From the NCBI GenBank assembly GCA_025024175.1, contig QCXZ01000041.1, positions 23,803,786-23,867,785 of the forward strand: 64,000 bases of DNA, given 5' to 3'. Below are positions 44,240 through 55,293 of the stretch, one piece after another. The translations under genes and the position numbers were made by a program. Each line of letters begins with the position of its first letter. The first letter of the stretch is position 1. Source of the DNA: Rhyzopertha dominica (taxonomy: Eukaryota > Arthropoda > Insecta > Coleoptera > Bostrichidae). Below the pieces are notes generated by a model that worked only from the letters and a program-made list of their open reading frames with translations, was not told where the DNA came from and made no database searches.

Positions 44240-45350
44240 AAACAAACTCAACCTTTATTTACAATTTGGTAGTGATTCCAGCATTCACAATCATTGCCAA
44301 GATAAACTAGATGCCTTTGATGAAGTATAATACTTTATTCTTATTTTATCACTAATAACAATGATTGTCAAACTGTTTTGTAAACACAAATAGTAGTTTA
44401 AGGAGTACTAATCTTGTAATTCTAGTCATTGTTTCAAGTTTCAAATTTAATACACTCATTGGCATAAAAGGTGATTCACTAACTTTTTGCTTCTAATTTT
44501 GTTCCAACTTCATTATTTTGTATGCGTTTTTTGTTTTAATATTGAGGAAGAGAACACCTGCGCTGTTCTTAAACCCATGTGTGTAAAAGTTTGTTAACGC
44601 TTTTGAATGGGTGTATTTATGCGTAATGAGCGATTGAACTTCCAGTTAAGAATCTCTTAATAACCACATAGCCTTTATTATTGTGTAAAATCCGTTTCTT
44701 TCGTTATTCCAATCTAGGCTACGTAGCGCTGACTTCGTCCATCTTGAAGAAGGGCTATTCGTGGGGGGTTTAATCCACTAATATATATAATACATTTTTT
44801 TTTTCTGGTTATTCTGTTTTGATATCATTTGCACTAACTGTAATTCAGAGAATCCGGACATAGTTGTTCAACATGATGCCATGATGTCAACACCAAGAAA
44901 ACATCCACTCTGCTTAGTATGTATTTTGAAGCAAATCATATTTTAATTTTTAAAGTATCTACATTGCTTTCTTGTTTTGGTGCAAATCCAAAACCGCCAA
45001 GCGGCGGATAACATGTATAAGCACGACGATTATTNTTGCGTTGATTTTTGTGTGCTGCACATGTCCAGAACACATTATACAAATATGTTCTTATGGTGCA
45101 TAGCAAAAATTTTTATTGTGGATCCANGTTAAAAAAAATGTACAATATAAAAAACAGATGGAACAAAATACAAAGCAAACAGGTAGTGATTTGCTTTTTA
45201 TGCCGGTAAGTGTACAGAGTGATTCATTGAAGGTACGAAGTGGCTGTGTCTTGAAAAATTCTCGAGCTATCACTTGAGGAAAAATTCGACTTACCTCGTC
45301 ACCAATTTGTTAAATATGTGGGGGGAAAACAGACTTGAAAGTAATGATGT
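44240..45350. other. Intergenic, no gene seen
   Basis: AT-rich sequence with several N bases. No conserved frame. A CTTGAAGAAGGGCTATTCG word at about 44742 was noted but has no matching hammerhead parts. Confidence 0.35.
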
Positions 45351-45355
45351 TTATT

Positions 45356-45745
45356 ATACTTGTAGATTCTTCATATAATCAGGGCATCGGTCAATAATAA
45401 ATAAATCCTTTTAACTATACGCCAAGCTTTCGGAGGTGTTAGACTCCTTCTTCAGGGCTTCTAGTGATGGATTATTTAGGGCTTAACAGGATCACAGAAA
45501 CCAAATTTTGCATATTATCTTATTACTTTTTAAATGTAATTTCCCTCAATGTTAGAATTATTTGTTGGTTTTCTGTTACTTTGTGGTTGGTTTCAGTGAT
45601 CTTGTTAAGCCCCCTTAAATAATCCATCACTAGAAGCCCTGAAGAAGGAGTCAAACACCTCCGAAAGCTTGGCGTATAGTTAAAAGGATTTGTTATTTAT
45701 TGCAACTGACGCCCTGATTATGTAAAGAATCTACAAGTATAATAA
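45356..45745. repeat. Inverted repeat with hammerhead-like hairpins
   Basis: Arms of about 150 bp (45356-45505 and 45588-45745) are inverse copies around an 80-bp centre. Each arm contains, reading towards the outside, GCC-CTGAAGA-A-GGAG ... CTCC-GAAA-GCTT-GGC. This has the hammerhead core words CTGAAGA and GAAA, a GGAG/CTCC helix II with one bulged A, a tiny AGCT stem III and a GCC/GGC helix I. It is therefore hammerhead-like but off consensus. There is no reading frame. It could be two head-to-head Penelope-type ends or a MITE. Confidence 0.5.
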
Positions 45746-46492
45746 TACAACAGTCAATATTTTAAGTCATAATGATGTTTATATTTTATATCTGTATTAC
45801 AAGAACTGAACTGTATTATTTTTTTAACATGGAAACTCATAGCACTCTGAAAATGGAGCATATATAACAATATCCAAACTGTCTATCATGCTCTTCTCTC
45901 TAATTTCTGGCGGGGTGCAATTAAATTTCTGTTTCACTCATTGTTTTTGTGTTCACATAGCAATCTTAAAAACAAAGTCGCTTTCATTCATATATTATTA
46001 AGAAATGTATTCAGTTTGTCTTATGATACGTTCAGAACTTTGTCTTAAGTCTTTGGTTCCTACACAAGACGAAACCAGTCACAAAGAAGCGATTTGGACA
46101 GAATTACAAGATGATTGAGGTTTTTTGTGTAACATTTGACATTTGCATTACGATAAATTGTTTGACATTTAGGAGTGTTGGCTTAGTCACCAGTCAGGTA
46201 AAGAGCCACTTTCTCACGTTGGATGAGTAGGATAAAGTTGTACTTTCGATTGTAGTAGCTGAAAAATATAATTAATTATTGTTTCTTACTTCAAAAGCAA
46301 AAAGAAACTTTAGGTCGGTTTCACTGATGATGCNCCTGCTTCACAAGAGCCACTTCTTTTGACTGTATTTTAAATTTGAGAAGTTGATTTATATATACTT
46401 TTTTAGTGCATATCAGTGCAGTACAAAATGAAGCTTGGGTACTGTAAATAAGATTTTGAAAAAATATTATCCATTTAAATTTAAACCTTAGG
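45746..46492. other. Intergenic, no gene seen
   Basis: AT-rich. No conserved frame before the PSMD8 poly(A) region. Confidence 0.35.
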
Positions 46493-46498
46493 TTTATT
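46493..46498 (-). terminator. Poly(A) signal of PSMD8
   Basis: AATAAA on the minus strand (TTTATT on plus), 55 bp past the PSMD8 stop codon. Confidence 0.55.
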
Positions 46499-46552
46499 TG
46501 TTAAGTTACACTTATAATTAGTACATTTCAGCACAAATTAGCTCTTAAATGT

Positions 46553-48617
46553 TTAAACTATCATCTCTAATTCACGGGCATATTCTACTGCTTGTTCTGC
46601 TAATTCAACTGAAGGTATCACAGGTTCCTCGCTCTTTTTAATTTCTGATGTGAAGTGGAAGAAGTTATCCTTGCCCAACTTCCATTTCTTTGTCTAAAAC
46701 GCATATGTCACTAAAATAATGGATGAATATAATAGTATGACTTACTTTCGTTCCAAAAATTTTTGCTGTTTCTTCATTTGGCAAATACAGCATTCTTGCA
46801 GCATCCTTTAAAGAGAGTTTTTCATAAGCTTTTTCCATGCACACGGCGATTTCACCCCTTATCGTGTCTAATAAGATATCCATGAAAAAGTTGTAATTTT
46901 TGGCAGGAACATTTCCTTTTGCAAGAAATATCTGAAAACAAAAATGTTGGAAGCTTTCTAATACCACGGTTTCTTTAAAAGATGTCATTCAGAGTGTCTC
47001 ACTATTCAACAGATGCAGATTAAGGCTTTTTTCATTACCCTGGCATCTTAAGGCAAAGGGGTAGGTATATGACAACTATTTAAATTGAACTTTAGGTCTA
47101 ATATCTTAATACAAGCATCAGTTATTTTAAAACATAACACACGAATGGTATATTATAACAATTACAAATCTGAGGTGCGATTATTAGGCCGCCTCACTTT
47201 AAATAACTTGCTGGATTCGCCCTTCTTTTTAAGTAACCAATTCATATTAAGATGTAGCATGTAAATATCTGTCTATACTGGTTTTCTGTACACTTTGAAT
47301 ATCTAACAACCATCTTTGAGTAACTGTATACTCAAGTAAATACACTGCTAACATTCCAATTATGAATTTTAATTCATAATTTTATAAAAAAAAAAGTAGC
47401 GAAAAAGTTAATTATTAATTACATTAATAGAATCTAACAAATTTTTGAAAAATCTGTGGGTTTTCCTAAATAGGCTTCAAAAAATATAATGTGGATCTTA
47501 AGGAAATAATAGTTTTTCAGATTCTGAGCAAACTTTAGAACCTTACAATCGCATATAATTAAAAAGAACTTTTCCACATTTGAAAGAAAAAATTTTAAGA
47601 TAATTAGTTTTTGAAACTTTTGACATAAAACCTCTGGTTCATTTTTGTAACTATTTTTGCTAATTTAATTAACTAATATTAATTACATACAGATTTTATT
47701 GTTAATTTATTTGAGTAATGCCCATCGCTATTATTTTAAGTTGAAATCATTTGATGATGTGAGTCAACTTCCTCAGCAAAGGATACCACCTACTATAAAA
47801 TATCTAGAATACATTTGTACCCATTTCATTTGTTTCAAAGCATAGCCACCTGTAATTTCATAGTTCTATAAAAAGTGAAAAACATTTATTTTTTTACTTT
47901 GTAAATAACTTTGTCCTGAAAACCACATCTCTTTATGTGTAATAATATAAAAAAGCTGAAACTATCAATACCTTGAACATAAATATATGCCAAGTTACAG
48001 TATTCTTATTTTCTCCCATTATTTTATAGATAGAATAACAAATATATTATTTTACGTTTCCTTAACCCATAACTACATACCTTATTGTAACTTCCCTCCA
48101 TTAGGTACTGTTCGATGGATAATGGATGCCTGATGTATACATCATTCTGTATATGATCAGCAGGCAACAGCTCCAGTTCGGTGTGAAACTCGGCCACTCT
48201 GTTCTGTGATAGCAGAAACAGTAAGTTCAACCCCAATAATTGATACTTAAAAGCTGATTCCGGTAAAAAAGATTTATAGTCGAAATAATAACATTTAAGT
48301 TGTGCCATGTAACGTTCAAAGGAGGGAATATCATTGCTTTCAATACTCCACTGCACGCCAATTTCTAAAATATCCCTAGCTAACAGAAGTTCTTGTTTGG
48401 ATGCAGCGGCGTTAGAGGTAGGTAGAAACATCAGATGTGTTAACTCCAGCTAATTGTAAAAAATGGCAAAATCATTATCTGCAACATAACCTATAAACAT
48501 AGAACATACCTTTAGGTCGGAAAGTAGTTGACCACACTTGCTCAAATTTGGTTTTGAAGCTCCCCATTCGGCCTTTAAAAGCTTGTACAAAGATGCCACA
48601 TCATTTACTTTCGACAT
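46553..48617 (-). CDS. PSMD8: 26S proteasome regulatory subunit 8 (Rpn12)
   Basis: Four exons join in phase 0: 48617-48510, 48449-48081, 46931-46746 and 46693-46553, giving 267 residues, close to the usual 257-290. The start ATG at 48617 gives [18 protein letters not shown]. The family text continues [97 protein letters not shown] and, at the C-terminus, [17 protein letters not shown]. The C-terminal half is the PCI domain. Rpn12 is a lid subunit of the 19S particle and joins last in lid assembly, when its C-terminal residues contact the base. All splice sites are GT/AG; intron 2 is 1.15 kb and contains no recognised element. Confidence 0.97.
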
Positions 48618-49772
48618 TGTTTCAAAAGACTTATAAATTAATTTTCTAAAAGGTAAACTGAAGTACAGTACAAAAACAGCAAGATGAAAAGCACTCACAA
48701 GTGTCAAACGTCAAAGTCAAAATCAAATGACGAAAACGATCAACATAAAGCCGTCAACGTCAATGCTGCTGATTGCCAGATACAACAAGAATCCAACAGC
48801 CAGCTTACAGAGTTTCTACGGAGATATTTCTAGTTTCTACAAATGATTCATGCAACGCGGGCAGCGTTGATTTCTAAATTCTGTGTGCCGTCCTTTTGTA
48901 ACTGCTGCCAATCTACAAGAAGCACGGCGATCACTCAACATCAATGAGATCAGATCAAGTTACAGTCACAAAACTGACGACTTTATAAAGATTTCCCAAC
49001 AATTTACCGTTATATTTTTCTTTCAAAGGTAAGAAATATAATGCGGTAATTTTTTAATTTCAAATAACTCTGTTTCTATGATATTATGATATGGTATAAA
49101 TATGTAAATGACCTGTAAAGGGATTTTTTATAACATTAAAGAAATTAAAAATAAGTTTTACCAGAATAAATAATACGAATGTGGTACAATACAATCGTAT
49201 ATAAAATACAATAAAAATGATCAAAATATGCAATTTTGGAACTAAAACTTGATTCTAAAATTAAGTCTGACTGATTAGAATAGGCATAAAATTTTAAATA
49301 CAAGAAGACACCTATTATAACATTAAATTATTATGATAAAGTGATAGTGATAAACACAGTAAACAGTATTTCATGTAAACTTTGGCAACTTTGGATGTAG
49401 CCAATTTTTTAGTCGGTGAACAGATTTCTGTGGAAACTAGAGCCGTTTGCCATCTAGCGAGAAAAAGGATATATTCCACATAGCAGTACCTAAATGGGGG
49501 CGTCGTGTTTGTTTACGATTACGAAGATTCAACCGCAACACAAACGTCTCACACCCCACCCATGTCGCCCAGCCAATCCAGACCTTTGGTTACACCGGCG
49601 CATGAGATATAAGCAAACGGCAAACGTGCTGGCCAACATTAAAGAGTTGACAGTTGTTCGAATCGGTGGTGAATTGTGCAACCACGATTTTGAGTTTGTC
49701 ATTGTTTGTCAGGTGCCTACCTGTAGTGTATTCTTGTTCTCTTATCGTATCATCGAAGAAGTAACTTTGATA
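48618..49772. promoter_or_regulatory. Intergenic region between PSMD8 and the Ser-rich gene
   Basis: The two genes diverge from this 1.15-kb segment. A frame from 49494 stays open up to the Ser-rich gene but has no ATG-supported similarity. TTGTTTGTCAG at about 49699-49709 is a plausible splice acceptor, so the 5' UTR of the plus-strand gene may be spliced here. Confidence 0.4.
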
Positions 49773-50171
49773 ATGGCCTTCATGATGCCCGTTGTGAAGA
49801 ATGATTGGGACATCTACAAGTCCAATCGCTCGAGGCGCGTGTCGGAGTGCTCGAATCCGCGCTCGTGCCGGTCGCGCAAAGTTTCAGAATGCAAATCTGA
49901 AGGGCCGAGCCTGTCGACATCGCCTGGTTCAGACTTCATCGTCGGCTCACCGGGCCACAGGAGCGTGCCTAATAACATGTCATCGCGCCAGTACTCCCGC
50001 GCCAGCTCCAGGACGTCGCAGAGCAGCCTGCAGAGTCCGTGCAAGAGCGCCTCCTCGTCGCCGCCAAAAAACGGCTCGCAGTCCAGCCTCAACAAGTTCC
50101 ACAACAGGCNCCTGGATAAACTNAAGCGTTCGCNCAGGAGTAAGGACGACAACGAAAGGACGAGTTCATGA
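49773..50171 (+). CDS. Ser/Arg-rich 132-aa protein; unrecognised
   Basis: The ATG at 49773 gives MAFMMPVVKNDWDIYKSNRS, then a chain dominated by Ser, Arg, Pro, Asn and Gln, ending KDDNERTSS at 50171. I chose this ATG because the upstream part of the open frame changes composition and follows a splice-acceptor-like site. The coding part is GC-rich in an AT-rich neighbourhood, with paired RxxSEC words (RRVSECS, RKVSECK), which look like basophilic kinase sites. The C-terminal segment (LNKFHNR..DK.KRS.RSKDD) may form a basic helix; three N bases leave residues unknown there. The protein is low in hydrophobics except at the N-terminus. An AATAAA at 50898 closes a long 3' UTR. The family is not recognised; it is probably an arthropod-conserved regulatory protein. 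Confidence 0.65.
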   Translation: MAFMMPVVKNDWDIYKSNRSRRVSECSNPRSCRSRKVSECKSEGPSLSTSPGSDFIVGSPGHRSVPNNMSSRQYSRASSRTSQSSLQSPCKSASSSPPKNGSQSSLNKFHNRXLDKXKRSXRSKDDNERTSS

Positions 50172-50903
50172 GATGAGGCCGAGGAACCTCCTCAAGGGGC
50201 CACATCCTAGTGCAGAGGTCATTGGCTGGGGTACGACCGCGAACCGCAGCGTTCTACTTGTGAAACGCTCTGTGATAATGTTTATGGGATAGCTTTAATG
50301 TTTAGGGTAAGCGGTCGTTTGTCGGTTTTGGTTGAAAGACTGATTTCTTCCCTCCGGCTTGGACGGTGACCAAAATTCGTAGTGGAACGACCAAATGCTG
50401 AGATTTGTATTTGTACGTCCCACTACTCGATAATATTGCTTCAGTTTGAAGATCACTACTTATAGATTATATTATTTAATCGTTGAAGACTGTTAGGTTG
50501 GTTTATTGGAGATTATTTATTCTGAAGGCGTAAGCCGAAATTATATAAATGTTAATGCTTGTAACGTGATGTAAACCCGGGCATAAGCAGTTACTAGAAC
50601 ATCTTGTATGTGCTATTCAGCCCATTAATTTGTGTTCATCAAACGATGTAACATCTTTGGTTGGTTTTTTGAACATAAGCAGTAACATTCCATATGGTGT
50701 TAAACATAATCTAGCTTTTGCATTCTGTAATCGAATATACACAATACATTTGTATAAGAGATGTTTTTAAAACTCGAAACTAGCTGAAAATATTTGTATG
50801 ATGTATCTGTGGTACGTGGTAATGCACTACCTGTAAGTTTTGAATATAAGAGTTTTCAAGATTTGAATATTTATTGTGAACTAATTTGTATTACGAAAAT
50901 AAA

Positions 50904-53900
50904 ACCATTGTGTTAATATACCTTCCTGTTTTATTTTTTCTCTAAAGCGACCCCCATTACCATTACAATATTAAATGATAAAAACGCACTTCAATACTAG
51001 AAATTTATTAAATCGGGTGTCAAAAAAAGCGAGAGTAGGTATAACACTGCCGCATTACAGCTTTTCTCTGCCTTCAATTAATTGTTGATGCACACGTGTA
51101 ACGGCCCCATAGCTCGTGATGTATCGTCGAGGTCGGCTCGGATTTGTTCATGCACAATTTCTATTTATGCAAGCTCAAGTTGTCAGCTGGGCTAACTGAC
51201 CGTCTCCAATGTGGCTGGTAATTTTCCATTCCGTTTTAGACGTTACACGGTGTTGCCGGCTATTCAAATATTTGTCGTTGGCTATTTATTTTCTCTAAGG
51301 TTTTCGATAATTTTTTTATTTTATTCTGTAGTTTGCTTCATTATAATATGATCCTTTATATTAAAGTACTTTTTGTTGTACACACATACATATACATATA
51401 TATAAGTATTCATCCCCAATTTTCTTAAAATACATAGACATTTATTACACAGACTGAACACTATTTTTTTATAATTTGCATGCGCACATATTTTTTCTCG
51501 TAGCAATTCTCAATTTATTAATTAAAAATTATTTGACAACGTTGTGAATTGCATTTGCTCGTTACGTCCTGTACCGAATGACGCGCACATACCGCGAAGC
51601 TGACTGCGTAAAAAAAACAGTTGATGACTAAACAAGTAAACACCTTCTGATGATTAATTTGCTGCTTTCTATGGGCAATTGAAAAGCAACGGTCTAATTT
51701 TTATATGGTAAAGTGGAAAGTCAATTAGTGAATGAATTCATCAGTTTGATTTAATCATATTAGATAGGAAACATTCACTACTAATTCGAATTATTTAGGT
51801 AACGGTTAACAGGTGGACATATTTGGAGAGAAGTTTTCTTGCGACTCAGTCTCGTCCGTAATTGTATAATAGTTCTCTATGAATGCAAATAAGGCAATAA
51901 GGNGTATATATAGTTATCTACGTATACNGCCCGGCTATTGTTAGGAACTAATTTATTTGACGGCTTTACTTTGCGTAGTATAATTACGTTTGTTTTACGC
52001 TGATGTCATTTCCATTCGTTTGCAAGATATTTGACGTCACTGTGCTATCGACTACATCTAACAGGAAAAATATTAGTTTATGGTTTGTTACTGCCATATT
52101 AACACAATTTATGAATATGCCGCGAGATATCAGCTAGTAACGTCACAATTTATTGTAGTGTGTACCTATCTACGTAACTATCCGTGTGCGTGTTTTGCAG
52201 GTGAAATCGCACGTACAACAAATAACTTAAATATAAAGGTTTAATGCACCAACATCGACCATGTGTTTATGCAGAGATGGCTTCTGGAAATCGAGGAGGA
52301 CAAATATACTGCATAGAGGGTTGCAAAAAGTAAGGTGTCCAGATTTTCAGTATTTAATTCGCGGAAGCATAAAAAGGCATTATGGAGGTGTCTTTATACC
52401 CAAAAGAGATAATTTAATTTGTTTTGCCAGCATTTTTAACGTTTCAATATAATATATATTTTCAATACTAACTATATTAAATTTCTTTAAAAAATAAATT
52501 TTATTGCCAACCGTCCTGGATTTAGGGAATAATTTTTGTGTTCTTCTGAAGACCCCGGAAGCACGGTATGCCCTAGATTTCATTACAGACATTATTAATT
52601 ATTACAAGTCCCAGAATATTAAAAATCAGTATTTTTACTCTTCTAACAACGATAGATATAAGGTGTGTGGAGAATCTTCAAATGTATTTCATTTATAAAA
52701 AATATCCAAGTACGATCATCGGAAACAGGGGTCACACTAGAAAACAGTTTTCATATTATTCACCACTGTAAAACTGAAATGAGTCTCATTATGTGCATCT
52801 GTTTCTAAACTATTATTTAGAAACAAAACCTTTTCATTAAGTGTTACGTAAATGTAAAAATCATGAGCCAGTAGAAGCCGGTTTAAAAGAAACAACTGTT
52901 TTCGTAGAAAAATGTAGTAATTAAATAGGTACTTTGAAGGTCGTCACAGTTTTCTGCGAAGGACGGAACTTGTAATGGAAATTTTATACAGTGCCAGTAG
53001 ATAAGTTTGCGATCGGTGCCATAATATCCAGTGGTTTGTGAGACATACTTATTTAAATGTATAAAATTAAGTGTAGTAGGTCGACAAAAATAAAAAAAAA
53101 TGTCGGTAGAATTTTTCTTATTACAACTTGTAGAATCAAATCTAGATTATGCATTATGAATGCAGACGCAGCCAAGCTGCAACACGGATTGCTGAGTATA
53201 AACTTTCCTACCTCTAAAATTAATAGCTTAACCGCACTACAACGGACTACAATATCCTAGATTTATACTTCTTTATTTATATGGCACCTAAATTACAAAA
53301 TGTTTTATACTCATTTGCTCTAAATTATAATAGTTTCTCACTTTCCATATAAATATCTTTCTCTGGCAATTTTTATTACGTTCAGTTCAACCACAGTTCG
53401 GCAGCTTTTATGTTTCTAATACCTTTTTGCTTAGCTTTTATTACATGTAGATTGGGATGTGGAGATGCGCAATAATTTTTCAATATTCGTAGCGATTATA
53501 TAAACTACTGAGATTTTGAGCTCATCATACATAGATTGTGGTTCTAATCGTGGTTGAACACATTAAAGCAGAAACTCCTTAGGGCTTTAGAAAAATTAAA
53601 CCTTAAAAAATTTCCAATTATAGAATACTTTTATTTGTATTCCTGTGCTAGATTTTTTTTCAAAAGACGACATAATTTTTTTTCCAATTTTGTTATTTGC
53701 AAAAGAAGGTACTCCAACTTGCCACGACTGTGTGAAATGAAAACGATATTCTGGAGAAAGATTTTCACTTCTGGTTTACTTGTCAAACGAAATACATCAG
53801 AATGGTATTTTTTAAATCACTCTGCTACGTACGCATCATATGCAAGCACAAATATTGTAAATAACTGCATAAATTACTAGGTACCTATAGCAAATAAACT

Positions 53901-54817
53901 GTAGGTTTATTTGATGGACAAGTAAAAACTACTACCTTCAACAACTTGTCATTGATAAACAGAAAATTTTTGTTTTGCAATATTTTTATTTCAACTTCGT
54001 CAAAAAATTGATGAATTTATCAAGATTTCGTAAGTTTCGCTAATTATACTTTTAATTTCCATATTTTCTTTCATCACGAAGCTAAAACAGAACTTTCCTT
54101 TGAGATAAGTATAATGATGTATTATTATATTTAAATCAGAAGTGATACTCGTATTTCGTATCTATGAAACTAATTTAAATTTGAGGTTTTTCCGGGTTGT
54201 CTGCTAATTATGGTGATGCAGTTCAGGCAGAAAATTAGGGGATTATATGATTTTTGGTGGAGGTCAGATACATACACCGATGAAAGTTAGTCTCGTTTCT
54301 AAACATACGTAGTAAACATGCAGGATAATTATGTTTTATCTACAACTGCTACTAAATGAATGTATTACATGCGAATCTGAATAGCAACATAACACAATCC
54401 ATATTCCACTAGAGAGAATATATTCATATTATAAGGTATTTGTCTATTATACATTCTGTATACAATTGTAGATAAAGTATTGTATTCAATTCGTGTATAA
54501 TGGAATCGACTTTTTACAATAAGAGTCTACATTATACACTTATTAAATAATATACTATTATTTCAAATCTGGGCGACCTTGCATATCAGTATGTTTGGCA
54601 GCTTATTCCTAACAAACCTTGCAAATCTGCAAATTGTTTCGTTCGCTTATGTAGGCCATCGAAACAAAATATCCTGAATATAAAACTTTCAGTTGAGAAT
54701 GAGTTTGGTCAGGTTTCTATCTAAATGGGACAATGGCTAATTAACACAAGATATTTAGAATGTATCTATGATATAGCACCGTAGAGTGGACTTTCAGGTA
54801 TATAAAATAAATTATTC
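50904..54817. other. Gene-poor 3.9 kb, no gene recognised
   Basis: Only short frames without family resemblance (for example 52261-52452, 52504-52698 and 53554-53880 on plus). The sequence at 51900-51970 contains N bases. Nothing with repeat boundaries was identified. An unseen intron or distal regulatory sequence is possible. Confidence 0.35.
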
Positions 54818-54821
54818 ATCT

Positions 54822-55157
54822 TGTAACACCACGACCAAGTTTGGCAACCTGGCACACAGTCCGGCGATACCGCAACGCCAGCAACCAATAGCCGAACGCC
54901 CTGCCGAACCACCAATAGGAAGCGTTGAACGCAGAAGCAGTAGAGACGCATCAGATTCCGCGTGTCGGTTGGCTGGTCGTACCGATCTCCCACGAAATAC
55001 ATAACCCTAAATTAAATATCTTATCGTTTAATGTAAGTGTACGTGGAATAAAGTTGCCAAGTGATTTTCGCTTAGAAGCTGTGTATTTGTTGTCATTTCA
55101 CCGCGTGTGATCCCCCTCAAAATTTCTTTAATAACGCGTACTAACCTACGTGTTACA
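54822..55157 (+). repeat. 5' LTR
   Basis: 336 bp starting TGTAACACC and ending GTGTTACA. It is identical to the 3' LTR at every position I compared. It contains AATAAA (GTGGAATAAAG) for polyadenylation. Confidence 0.96.
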
Positions 55158-55293
55158 AAAGTGGCGCTCCAACTCGTGGCCAGCTGTGAAAGACAAAACA
55201 ACAAACAAACGACGGTGAAAAAAGTGGAATTTCACGACGACTTCCCACAACTACAATCTACGTTCTTCAGCAAGAGCAGAAAAGTCGACAGTG

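Noticed and set aside
54766..55002. Minus-strand gene repeated at 59645-59875
   Set aside because: It is the antisense of the two identical gypsy LTRs.
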